In this document: piece by piece, positions 56,796 to 64,000 of the stretch | How the letters are laid out: the number at the start of each line of letters is the position of its first letter | How positions within the stretch are numbered: the stretch's first letter is position 1 | From: Sphingomonas sp. Leaf407 | GTDB lineage: Bacteria > Pseudomonadota > Alphaproteobacteria > Sphingomonadales > Sphingomonadaceae | Length of the DNA: 64,000 nt | Direction of reading: 5' to 3' | Assembly (NCBI RefSeq): GCF_001425385.1 | Contig: NZ_LMQO01000001.1 | Location: 620,001 to 684,000, forward strand | Made by a program: the position numbers and the translations under genes | The notes under the pieces: generated by a model | Databases searched by the model: none | Seen by the model: the letters and a program-made list of their open reading frames with translations, nothing else | What the model was told of the DNA's origin: nothing

Positions 56796-59276
56796 ATGTC
56801 GAAGATCGATCCTGTTCCTGCCCCATCGCTGACGCTGCCGGTGTTGCCGCTGCGCGACATCGTCGTCTTTCCGCACATGATCGTGCCGTTGTTCGTCGGT
56901 CGCGACAAGTCGGTCGCTGCGCTCGAAGCGGCGATGGCGGGATCGAAGGAGATTTTCCTCGTCGCCCAGCTCGATCCGGGCGAGGACGATCCGGCGCGCG
57001 AGGACCTGTACGATGTCGGCGTGTCGGCCGAGGTCATGCAGATGCTTAAGCTGCCCGACGGCACCGTCCGGGTGCTGGTGTCGGGAAAGCGCCGCGCAAC
57101 GCTGACCTCGCTGGAGACGGTCGACAATCATCTGGTCGCGACGATCGATCTGGCGGCGGACGATGACACGACGCTGGAGGACGCGGCCGAGGGTGTGGAC
57201 GAGCGTGTCGAAGCGGCCGTCGCCAATCCGAGTGCCGAGCTGAAGGCACTGATGCGCTCGGTTGTCGATCAGTTCGAGAATTACGCCAAGCTCAACAAGA
57301 AGCTTCCGGCCGAAACCGCGACGCAACTCGCCGAGCTGGAGGACCCGTCACGGCTGGCCGATGCGGTCGCGGGCAATATCGCGGTCAAGGTGGCGGACAA
57401 GCAGGCGCTGCTGGTCGAGGCCGATCCGCACAAGCGGCTGGAAATGGTGTTCGCGTTCATGGAGGGCGAGCTGGGCGTGCTCCAGGTCGAGAAGAAGATC
57501 CGCAGCCGCGTGAAGCGGCAGATGGAGAAGACCCAGCGCGAATATTATCTGAACGAGCAGTTGAAGGCGATCCAGCGCGAACTCGGCAACGAGGGCGAGG
57601 ATGGCGACGGCGACGAGATCGCCGAGCTGACGCAGAAGATCGCGACGCTGAAACTCAGCAAGGAAGCACGGACCAAGGCGACGTCGGAGCTCAAGAAGCT
57701 CAAGACGATGGCGCCGATGAGCGCCGAGGCGACCGTCGTGCGCAACTATCTCGACGTGCTGCTCGGATTGCCGTGGGGCAAGAAGTCGAAGCTCAAGAAG
57801 GACATCGCCGTCGCGCAGAGCGTGCTCGACGAGGACCATTATGCGCTGGAGAAGGTCAAGGACCGGATCGTCGAATATCTGGCGGTGCAGGCGCGGACCA
57901 ACAAGCTCAAGGGTCCGATCCTGTGCCTCGTCGGCCCGCCCGGCGTCGGCAAGACCAGTCTGGGCAAGTCGATCGCCAAGGCCACCGGCCGCGAGTTCAT
58001 CCGCCAGTCGCTGGGCGGCGTGCGCGACGAGGCCGAGATTCGCGGCCATCGCCGGACCTATATCGGGTCGCTGCCGGGCAAGATCGTCACCAATTTGAAG
58101 AAGGCCGGCGCGTCCAACCCGCTGTTCCTGCTCGATGAGATCGACAAGCTGGGTCAGGATTTCCGTGGCGATCCGGCATCGGCGCTGCTCGAGGTGCTCG
58201 ATCCCGAACAGAATGCGAAGTTCAACGATCATTATCTGGAGATCGACATCGATCTGTCGGACGTGATGTTCGTGTGCACCGCGAACACGCTGAACCTTCC
58301 GCAGCCGCTGCTCGACCGGATGGAGATCATCCGGCTGGAGGGCTATACCGAGGACGAGAAGGTCGAGATCGCCGAGCGCCATCTGGTCGCCAAGCAGGTC
58401 GATGCCCATGGTCTGAAGCCCGGCGAGTTCGAGCTGACCGAGGGGGCGTTGCGCGACCTGTTGCGTTATTACACGCGCGAAGCCGGTGTCCGCACGCTGG
58501 AGCGCGAGATCGCCAAGCTGGCGCGCAAGGCGCTGCGGCGTATCCTCGAAGGCAAGGCGACGTCGGTCACGGTGACGCCCGACAACCTCGCCGAGTTCGC
58601 CGGGGTGCGGAAGTATCGCTTCGGCGTGGGTGAGGAGGAGCATCAGATCGGCGGCGTCACCGGGCTGGCATGGACCGAGGTCGGTGGCGAGCTGCTGACG
58701 ATCGAGAGCGTGACCGTGCCGGGCAAGGGCGGGGTCAAGACGACCGGCAAGCTCGGCGACGTGATGAAGGAATCGGTCGAGGCGGCGTGGAGCTACGTCA
58801 AGGCGCGCTCGCCCGGCTATGGCATCAAGCCCAGCCTGTTCCACCGCAAGGACGTGCATATCCACCTGCCCGAAGGCGCGGTGCCGAAGGACGGCCCCTC
58901 GGCGGGTATCGGTCTTGTCACCTCGATCGTCTCGACCCTGACCGGCGTGCCGGTGCGGCGCGAGGTCGCGATGACCGGGGAGGTGACGCTGCGCGGACGG
59001 GTGCTGCCGATCGGCGGCTTGAAGGAAAAGCTGCTCGCGGCGCTGCGCGGCGGGATCAAGACGGTGCTGATCCCGGCCGAGAACGAGAAGGATCTGGCCG
59101 AGATTCCGGCGAACGTCCTGCGCGGACTGGAGATCGTGCCGGTCGCGCATGTCGATGAGGTATTGCGGCTGGCGCTTACCGAACCGCTGGTCGCGATCGA
59201 TTGGAGCGAAGCTGACGATCTGGCCGCGCAACCGCCGCAGCCGGTGCCCGGGATCGGCGAATCGCGGCCGCATTGA
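56796..59276 (+). CDS. lon: ATP-dependent protease Lon
   Basis: 826 residues. N-terminal substrate domain from LTLPVLPLRDIVVFPHMIVPLF; AAA domain with Walker A GPPGVGKTSLGKS near 380 and Walker B LFLLDEIDKLG; protease domain with the catalytic Ser702 in PKDGPSAGIG and the Lys in GLKEKLLAAL. It degrades misfolded and regulatory proteins such as cell-cycle factors in alphaproteobacteria. The ATG is chosen to match homologues; an upstream frame from 56727 is open but not supported. Confidence 0.97.
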   Translation: MSKIDPVPAPSLTLPVLPLRDIVVFPHMIVPLFVGRDKSVAALEAAMAGSKEIFLVAQLDPGEDDPAREDLYDVGVSAEVMQMLKLPDGTVRVLVSGKRRATLTSLETVDNHLVATIDLAADDDTTLEDAAEGVDERVEAAVANPSAELKALMRSVVDQFENYAKLNKKLPAETATQLAELEDPSRLADAVAGNIAVKVADKQALLVEADPHKRLEMVFAFMEGELGVLQVEKKIRSRVKRQMEKTQREYYLNEQLKAIQRELGNEGEDGDGDEIAELTQKIATLKLSKEARTKATSELKKLKTMAPMSAEATVVRNYLDVLLGLPWGKKSKLKKDIAVAQSVLDEDHYALEKVKDRIVEYLAVQARTNKLKGPILCLVGPPGVGKTSLGKSIAKATGREFIRQSLGGVRDEAEIRGHRRTYIGSLPGKIVTNLKKAGASNPLFLLDEIDKLGQDFRGDPASALLEVLDPEQNAKFNDHYLEIDIDLSDVMFVCTANTLNLPQPLLDRMEIIRLEGYTEDEKVEIAERHLVAKQVDAHGLKPGEFELTEGALRDLLRYYTREAGVRTLEREIAKLARKALRRILEGKATSVTVTPDNLAEFAGVRKYRFGVGEEEHQIGGVTGLAWTEVGGELLTIESVTVPGKGGVKTTGKLGDVMKESVEAAWSYVKARSPGYGIKPSLFHRKDVHIHLPEGAVPKDGPSAGIGLVTSIVSTLTGVPVRREVAMTGEVTLRGRVLPIGGLKEKLLAALRGGIKTVLIPAENEKDLAEIPANVLRGLEIVPVAHVDEVLRLALTEPLVAIDWSEADDLAAQPPQPVPGIGESRPH

Positions 59277-59383
59277 CCGGCCGGACGGTGGCAGGGGCGG
59301 CGTTCCCCGCCACCGTTCGTCGCATTCGGTGGCCCGTGACTGCGTTGCATTCCCGGTGGTTGCGAAACTCCCGCCATTTTGCT

Positions 59384-59413
59384 TTGACACCCGGCGGTGA
59401 AGCGGCCTTATTG
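59384..59413 (+). promoter_or_regulatory. Promoter of the HU gene
   Basis: TTGACA (59384-59389), then TTATTG (59408-59413) with an 18-base spacer, or CTTATT with 17. About 47 bases before the start codon. Confidence 0.55.
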
Positions 59414-59460
59414 CCGCGTTCGAGTGTACCGGTATTTTTAAATCAAGGGGTTTCGTCGGG

Positions 59461-59733
59461 ATGAACAAGCAGGAGCTGATCGGACAGGTCGCCGACCATT
59501 CGGGACTGACCCGTGGCGACGCGATGAAGGCGGTCGAAGCCGTGTTCGACGTCATCTCCGCCGCGCTCAAAAAGGGCGATGAAGTCCGCCTCGTCGGGTT
59601 CGGCACCTTTTCGGTGTCGCGGCGCAAGGCATCGACCGGTCGCAACCCGCGCACCGGCGAACCGATGACGATCAAGGCATCGTCGCAGCCGAAGTTCAAG
59701 GCCGGCAAGGGCCTCAAGGATTCGGTGAATTAA
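59461..59733 (+). CDS. hupB: DNA-binding protein HU
   Basis: 90 residues, exactly HU length. MNKQELIGQVADHSGLTRGDA, VRLVGFGTFSVSRRKASTGRNPRTGEP with the DNA-bending Pro at the arm tip. It compacts and bends DNA without strict sequence need. It follows lon, the usual alphaproteobacterial order. GGGG lies before the ATG in an AT-richer leader. Confidence 0.97.
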   Translation: MNKQELIGQVADHSGLTRGDAMKAVEAVFDVISAALKKGDEVRLVGFGTFSVSRRKASTGRNPRTGEPMTIKASSQPKFKAGKGLKDSVN

Positions 59734-59737
59734 GCGC

Positions 59738-59766
59738 TGGACAGCGGTTATCAGTCGGCCTAGAGG
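59738..59766 (+). promoter_or_regulatory. Candidate promoter of tRNA-Val
   Basis: TGGACA (59738-59743), 17-base spacer, TAGAGG (59761-59766), 18 bases before the tRNA. Confidence 0.4.
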
Positions 59767-59784
59767 GCCGTCCTCCGGGTTTCC

Positions 59785-59859
59785 GGGCGCGTAGCTCAGC
59801 GGTAGAGCACACCCTTCACACGGGTGGGGTCACAGGTTCAATCCCTGTCGCGCCCACCA
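59785..59859 (+). tRNA. tRNA-Val (CAC)
   Basis: 75 bases with encoded CCA. Acceptor GGGCGCG pairs with CGCGCCC; anticodon arm CACCC-TTCACAC-GGGTG gives CAC; T arm has GGTTCAATCC. Confidence 0.95.
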
Positions 59860-59958
59860 GATCAACGGCCGTCCGGCCCGCACGACCTTCCAGCGAAGGC
59901 GGCGGGCGGGGCGGCCGTTTCTGATTCCGGTGCGCTTTCCGGTCGGACACGGGTGGTT

Positions 59959-59969
59959 GTAATAATTAC
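59959..59969 (+). promoter_or_regulatory. Palindrome GTAAT-A-ATTAC upstream of the lipoprotein gene
   Basis: A perfect 5-1-5 palindrome in the 270-base spacer (59860-60129) after tRNA-Val. It shares only the TAATnATTA core with Fur boxes (9 of 14). It may be an operator for the lipoprotein-receptor pair. Nothing else is seen in the spacer. Confidence 0.3.
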
Positions 59970-60129
59970 GCCATCATTTCTACGTCGAACCGTCATCGAA
60001 ACAGCACGCAAGAGTCATGCGCCGCGCCTAACGGGCGGGTCGTGGGTCGGCCAAAGGGGGAAACCTTGGACGATCGCCGGGTCAAAGAGCCCGCAGCAAC
60101 GATCAACCACGTTTCGGGAGTTCACGGTG

Positions 60130-61767
60130 ATGGCCAACAGCAAGCGCTTCGGCTTTATTCTTTTGGCGACGACGGCCAGCGCCGCGCTGGCCGGCTGCAG
60201 CGGTGCCGACGGTGTCGCCTCGCCGGGCGCGGGCAGCGTGAACATCACCGTTCCGGCACCGGCCCCCACGCCGACGCCGACCCCCGCCGCGACGCCATCG
60301 GCGATCACCGCCGCGCAGTTCGCGACGTCGACGACCGTCAATGGCATCAGCATCACCTCCGACGAACAGCTCGCCATCGTCAACGCCGGCACCAACAACA
60401 ACGTCAGCGGCGTCGGTTCGGTGCTGAACGGCCTGTATCCGGTCGCCAATGCCTCGGCGACGACCGCGACCGACCCGTCGACGATCAACAGCTTCTTCAC
60501 CAGCACCAACTATGTCGGCGCGCTCAACGGCCCGTCGGACACCGCATTCCAGGGCTGGACCTGCAACGCGCCGGGCATCGACTTCGGCGGCAGCGCCACG
60601 TCGTGCTCGTCGACGACCGCGCTCGCCAACTACATCGGCACCTCGGCCGAGGCATCGGCCGCAGTCTGCCCGACCGGTACGATCGACGACGGTCTGGTGC
60701 AGGCGCGCAAGGCGTGCCGCATTCCGCAGACCATCACCAGCAACCTGACCCTGACGCGCGTCCCCGGCGTCTTCTATCGCCTGCGCGGCCAGACCGAAGT
60801 CGGCACCGATCTCGGCTCGACCGGCGGCACCGGCGCGACGCTGACGATCGAACCGGGTGTCGTCGTGCTGAACGACGCGAGCGAGGCGACCAACGACCTG
60901 CTGCTCGTCAACCGCGGTTCGCGCCTGAACGCGATCGGCACCCGCGCGCTGCCGATTATCTTCTCGGGCCAGTTCAACATCGGCGGCAACAACAACTTCG
61001 GTGACGGTTCGCAAGGGTTGTGGGGCGGCATCATCCTGCTCGGCCGCGCCGCGACCGGCGTCTGCGCCGCCGGCACCGGTCCGAACAACGCCGACGGGTC
61101 GTCGACGACCTGCCAGCAGGCGATCGAGGGTGTGACCGGCCGCTTCTACGGCGGCCCGACCGCGACCGACAGTTCGGGCCAGATGTCCTACGTCCAGATC
61201 CGCTACTCGGGCATCGCGATCAGCGACGGCAACGAGTTGCAGGGCCTGACGCTGGGCGGCACCGGCTCGGGCACCGTGCTCGACCATATCCAGAGCCACA
61301 ATTCGGCCGATGACGGCGTCGAGATCTTCGGCGGCACCACCAATGCAAAGTATATCGCGATCACCGGTGCCGACGATGACGGCTTCGACATCGACAACGG
61401 CTATCGCGGCTTCATGCAGTTCATGATCGCGGTGCAGCGCGCATCGGGCGCGACCAGCGACTCGTTCTCGACCGAGATCGATTCGAACAACAACGAAGAC
61501 CTGCTGCCGCGTACCTACAGCACCTATGCGAACTTCACCTTCATCCAGACGGCGTCGGCCCCGGCCGCCATCCGTCAGCGGGGCGGGTCGGACATGCGCT
61601 ATGTCAACGGCATCGTGAAGTCGCCGTCGGGCGTGCCCTGCCTCAACCTGATCGCGGGTGAAACCAGCGCGACGGACCGTTCGACGATCCGCGCCGCCGA
61701 CACGACCAAGCAGGATGCCGGCCCGCCGGTGTTCAGCTCGGTCTATTTCGCCTGCTCGGGCCGCTGA
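60130..61767 (+). CDS. Outer-membrane/surface lipoprotein with repeat-type beta structure
   Basis: 545 residues. Signal peptide with lipobox LAGC (Cys23). A Pro/Thr linker (PAPAPTPTPTPAATPS) leads to a Ser/Thr/Asn-rich domain with strands such as LTIEPGVVVLNDASEATND, QGLWGGIILLGRA, IEGVTGRFYGG, YVQIRYSGIAI and VEIFGGTTNAKYIAITGADDDGFDIDNGYRG. The GLWGGIIL and DDDGFDIDNGYRG segments recur in a large family of secreted proteins, also in Bacteroidetes, with a likely parallel beta-helix fold. It precedes a TonB-dependent receptor and probably captures ligand for it. GTG 60127 is an alternative start. Confidence 0.8.
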   Translation: MANSKRFGFILLATTASAALAGCSGADGVASPGAGSVNITVPAPAPTPTPTPAATPSAITAAQFATSTTVNGISITSDEQLAIVNAGTNNNVSGVGSVLNGLYPVANASATTATDPSTINSFFTSTNYVGALNGPSDTAFQGWTCNAPGIDFGGSATSCSSTTALANYIGTSAEASAAVCPTGTIDDGLVQARKACRIPQTITSNLTLTRVPGVFYRLRGQTEVGTDLGSTGGTGATLTIEPGVVVLNDASEATNDLLLVNRGSRLNAIGTRALPIIFSGQFNIGGNNNFGDGSQGLWGGIILLGRAATGVCAAGTGPNNADGSSTTCQQAIEGVTGRFYGGPTATDSSGQMSYVQIRYSGIAISDGNELQGLTLGGTGSGTVLDHIQSHNSADDGVEIFGGTTNAKYIAITGADDDGFDIDNGYRGFMQFMIAVQRASGATSDSFSTEIDSNNNEDLLPRTYSTYANFTFIQTASAPAAIRQRGGSDMRYVNGIVKSPSGVPCLNLIAGETSATDRSTIRAADTTKQDAGPPVFSSVYFACSGR

Positions 61768-61804
61768 TCCGCCTGAGCGTCGCTATCCAGCGATGACACG
61801 CCGA

Positions 61805-61836
61805 TGCCGGGGCGGGCCATTACGCCCGCCCCGGCA
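61805..61836 (+). terminator. Strong hairpin between lipoprotein and receptor genes
   Basis: TGCCGGGGCGGGC (61805-61817) pairs perfectly with GCCCGCCCCGGCA (61824-61836), 13 bp with a 6-base loop, followed by ttcgtcttt. It either ends the lipoprotein transcript or lowers read-through into the receptor gene. Confidence 0.7.
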
Positions 61837-61872
61837 TTCGTCTTTCGAGAATTCCTTGTTGGAGCCCCGGTC

Positions 61873-64000
61873 ATGCAGCACCGTCGCGCCTATGCTACTC
61901 TTCTTCTCCTGACGTCGCAGTTGGTCGCGCCGGCCGTGCTCGCGCAGACCGCCGCTCCCAGCGCACCCGCCCCGGCACCGGCGACCGCACCGCCGGTGCA
62001 GACCGGAACACAGCCCGATCCGAACCAGCCGGGGTCCACGATCGACCCCGCGACCGGTGCCGAAACCGCAGTCGAGGTGTCCTCGCCCGGCTTCGATCAG
62101 GGCACGGCCGAGGAAATTGTCGTCGTCGGCCGCAACATCCCCAACGTCGTGCGCGCCACGCCGCAGGTCGTCTCGGTCCTGTCCGAAGCCGACATTGCCC
62201 GCACCGGCGACGGCGACATCGCCGGCGCGCTGACCCGCGTGACCGGCCTGTCGGTCGTCGGTGGCGGCTTCGTCTATGTTCGTGGTCTCGGCGATCGCTA
62301 CTCGTCGTCGCTGCTCAACGGATCGCCGTTGCCCAGCCCCGAACCGCTGCGCCGCTCGGTCCCGCTCGACATCTTTCCGACCTCGATCGTCGGATCGGCG
62401 ATGGTCCAGAAGACCTATTCGGTCAATTTCCCCGGCGAATTCGGCGGCGGCGTCATCAACCTGACGTCGAAGGCGATCCCGACCAAGAATTTCGTGTCGA
62501 TCGGCGGATCGATCAGCGCCGACACGGTCACGACCAGCGAACTGGGCTATACCTATGCCGGCGGCAAGGCCGACTGGACCGGGTTCGACGACGGCACGCG
62601 CGGCGTGCCGGACTTCATCCGGAACGCGGACAAGGGCACCGGCCTGATCCCGGTCGATCAGGTCGCCCGCCTGTCGAATGCCCGCACCACGTTGTTGCAA
62701 CAGAACAACCAGTTGCCGGCCAACTTCTCGGGCGAAATCTCGGGCGGCTCGGTCTATGACATCGGCAGCGACCGCCTCGGCCTGATCGGGTCGGTTGGCC
62801 TGTCGAACACGTTCCGCACCCGCGACGCGATCCAGCAGGACACCGTCAGCGAGAACGGCAACATCCGCAACGACTTCCGCACGGTGCTGACCGACAACCG
62901 GGTCGTCGCCAACGCGCTGCTCGGCGTCGGCTATCAGTTCGCCGACAGCACGGTCCGCTGGACCAACGTCTACATTCACGACACGCTGAAGCAAGGCCGC
63001 CTGTCGGCCGCCGAACAATATAACAACCCGAGCGGGCTGCGCGTCCAGCAGAACACCAACTGGTTCGAACGCCAGCTCATCGAAACCCAGTTGGTCGGCG
63101 AGTTCAAGCTGACCGACGCGCTGAAGTTCGACGCGCGGGGTGCCTTCGCCAATTCGAAGCGCAATGCGCCGTACGAGCGCCAGTTCGACTATCTGTGTTC
63201 GAACCGCACGACCAACGGCCTGTCGATCACCACGCAGGGCGCCCCGGTATCGTCGCGGTTCAACTGCAACGGCGCGTATCAGGTGACGCAGCGCTTCTCG
63301 CCGTTCGCCAGCGTCGTGTTCAGCGAGCTGAACGAAGACCTGTACACCGGCCAGGCCGACCTGTCGTACAAGCTGCCGACCGACCGGCCGATCACGCTGT
63401 CGACCGGCTATTTCTACTCGGACACCAGCCGTAACTCGCGCCGTCTCCAGTTCAATTACCAGACGAGCCAGGGAGCGGGCACCGCGCCGGGCTTCCCCAA
63501 CAACCTGCTGCGGCCCGATTATCTGCTGGGTCCCGACTCGCTCTACAATGCGTGTCCGTTGCAGGGGGCGGGGCGCTGCACGATCGAATTGCAGTTCAAC
63601 ACGCCGCTGGGTGCCTATGCCTATGACGCGGGGCTGCTGATCCACGCCGGCTATGTGCAGGGCGAGGCCGAACTGGCCGACGGCCTGCGCGGCGTCGTCG
63701 GCGTGCGGTACGAAACGGCGAAGGAAACGGTGACGCCGGTCGATGTCGCGCCGACCGTGCTCGACAATGATTACTGGCTGCCGGCGCTCACGCTGACCTA
63801 CAACTTCACCAACAACATGCAGCTTCGCCTGAGCGGTTCCAAGACGATTTCCCGTCCCCAGTTCCGCGAACTCGCCGCGCAGCAGTTCCGCGATCCCGAT
63901 TCGGATCGCCTGTTCTTCGGCAACCCGTTCCTGACCGACACCCAGCTCTATAACGGCGAAGCGCGGTACGAATGGTTCTTCGGTCGCGATCAGCGGCTAA
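61873..64000 (+). CDS. TonB-dependent receptor (3' end outside window)
   Basis: 709 codons are visible and the frame is open at the window end. Signal peptide MQHRRAYATLLLLTSQLVAPAVLA, then an Ala/Pro linker and the TonB box EEIVVVGRNIPN. The plug domain has VVSVLSEADIARTGDGDIAGALTRVTG and VYVRGLGDRYSSSLLNG; the barrel begins near FPGEFGGGVINLTSK and has alternating strands with a loop rich in Cys (DYLCSNRT, FNCNG, NACPLQG). These resemble receptors for complex ligands in sphingomonads rather than classic siderophore receptors. The start ATG follows GGAG 10 bases upstream. Confidence 0.92.
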   Translation, partial: MQHRRAYATLLLLTSQLVAPAVLAQTAAPSAPAPAPATAPPVQTGTQPDPNQPGSTIDPATGAETAVEVSSPGFDQGTAEEIVVVGRNIPNVVRATPQVVSVLSEADIARTGDGDIAGALTRVTGLSVVGGGFVYVRGLGDRYSSSLLNGSPLPSPEPLRRSVPLDIFPTSIVGSAMVQKTYSVNFPGEFGGGVINLTSKAIPTKNFVSIGGSISADTVTTSELGYTYAGGKADWTGFDDGTRGVPDFIRNADKGTGLIPVDQVARLSNARTTLLQQNNQLPANFSGEISGGSVYDIGSDRLGLIGSVGLSNTFRTRDAIQQDTVSENGNIRNDFRTVLTDNRVVANALLGVGYQFADSTVRWTNVYIHDTLKQGRLSAAEQYNNPSGLRVQQNTNWFERQLIETQLVGEFKLTDALKFDARGAFANSKRNAPYERQFDYLCSNRTTNGLSITTQGAPVSSRFNCNGAYQVTQRFSPFASVVFSELNEDLYTGQADLSYKLPTDRPITLSTGYFYSDTSRNSRRLQFNYQTSQGAGTAPGFPNNLLRPDYLLGPDSLYNACPLQGAGRCTIELQFNTPLGAYAYDAGLLIHAGYVQGEAELADGLRGVVGVRYETAKETVTPVDVAPTVLDNDYWLPALTLTYNFTNNMQLRLSGSKTISRPQFRELAAQQFRDPDSDRLFFGNPFLTDTQLYNGEARYEWFFGRDQRL

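Noticed and set aside
59990..60030. PhoB box upstream of the lipoprotein gene
   Set aside because: CCGTCAT is followed by no second CTGTCAT-like unit at the right spacing.

Overview
The window is a GC-rich chromosomal segment from an alphaproteobacterium, most likely a member of the Sphingomonadaceae (Sphingomonas-like). This rests on the 14-gene nuoA-N operon with separate nuoC and nuoD, the tig/clpP/clpX/lon/hupB order, the zapA - 6S RNA - 5-formyl-THF cyclo-ligase arrangement, a GatCAB amidotransferase, and a TonB-dependent receptor with an EEIVVVG box. No phage, insertion sequence, CRISPR array or replication origin was seen.

Layout. 1-5.4 kb: tail of an LprI-like protein, a biotin-dependent propionyl/acetyl-CoA carboxylase alpha subunit, a GH13 glucosidase overlapping a GT4 glycosyltransferase, and a small basic protein. 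5.4-8.4 kb: bioF-bioD-bioA on the minus strand with overlapping genes. 8.5-11.8 kb: an AI-2E-type permease, two tandem tRNA-Asp genes each with its own promoter, then a minus-strand run (small coiled-coil protein, ZapA, probable 6S RNA, 5-formyl-THF cyclo-ligase, DUF2842). 11.9-18.6 kb: a central-carbon run tkt-gap-(MOSC)-pgk-fda, interrupted before fda by palindromic repeats and a ribbon-helix-helix/MazF-type toxin-antitoxin pair. 18.6-23.1 kb: a secreted protein, a ThiE homologue, two envelope enzymes (L,D-transpeptidase and M23 peptidase), EF-P and an inositol-monophosphatase-family enzyme.

23.3-38.6 kb: the complete complex I operon, almost all genes overlapping by a few bases, with two extra genes inside it: an NTF2/SnoaL-like protein between nuoD and nuoE, and a 56-residue membrane protein between nuoE and nuoF. 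A Fur-like box lies in front of nuoA. 38.5-43.4 kb: birA (ligase domain only), gatC-gatA-small ORF-gatB and a secreted cyclophilin. 43.4-59.9 kb: tRNA-Leu and the proteostasis series tig, clpP, clpX, lon, hupB, spread apart by glycosyltransferases, an acyltransferase, a HAD phosphatase, a cation/proton antiporter and an M1 peptidase. 59.8-64 kb: tRNA-Val, a surface lipoprotein and a TonB-dependent receptor that runs off the window.

How the genes fit together. Biotin recurs: a biotin enzyme, three biotin-synthesis genes and the biotin ligase. The carbon genes cover the triose part of glycolysis/gluconeogenesis and the pentose-phosphate link, feeding the NADH oxidised by complex I. The tig-hupB block is the usual protein-quality-control neighbourhood, into which surface-glycan genes have been inserted. 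Intergenic DNA is rich in small palindromes: a family with a CGAAGG-type loop, chains of back-to-back hairpins, one long inverted repeat, and one palindromic block read in frame inside the carboxylase gene. The least explained signals are the two extra genes in the nuo operon, a near-identical tandem GTTnAAC 16-mer upstream of tkt and of the toxin-antitoxin/fda segment, and His-rich tracts in NuoL and trigger factor.
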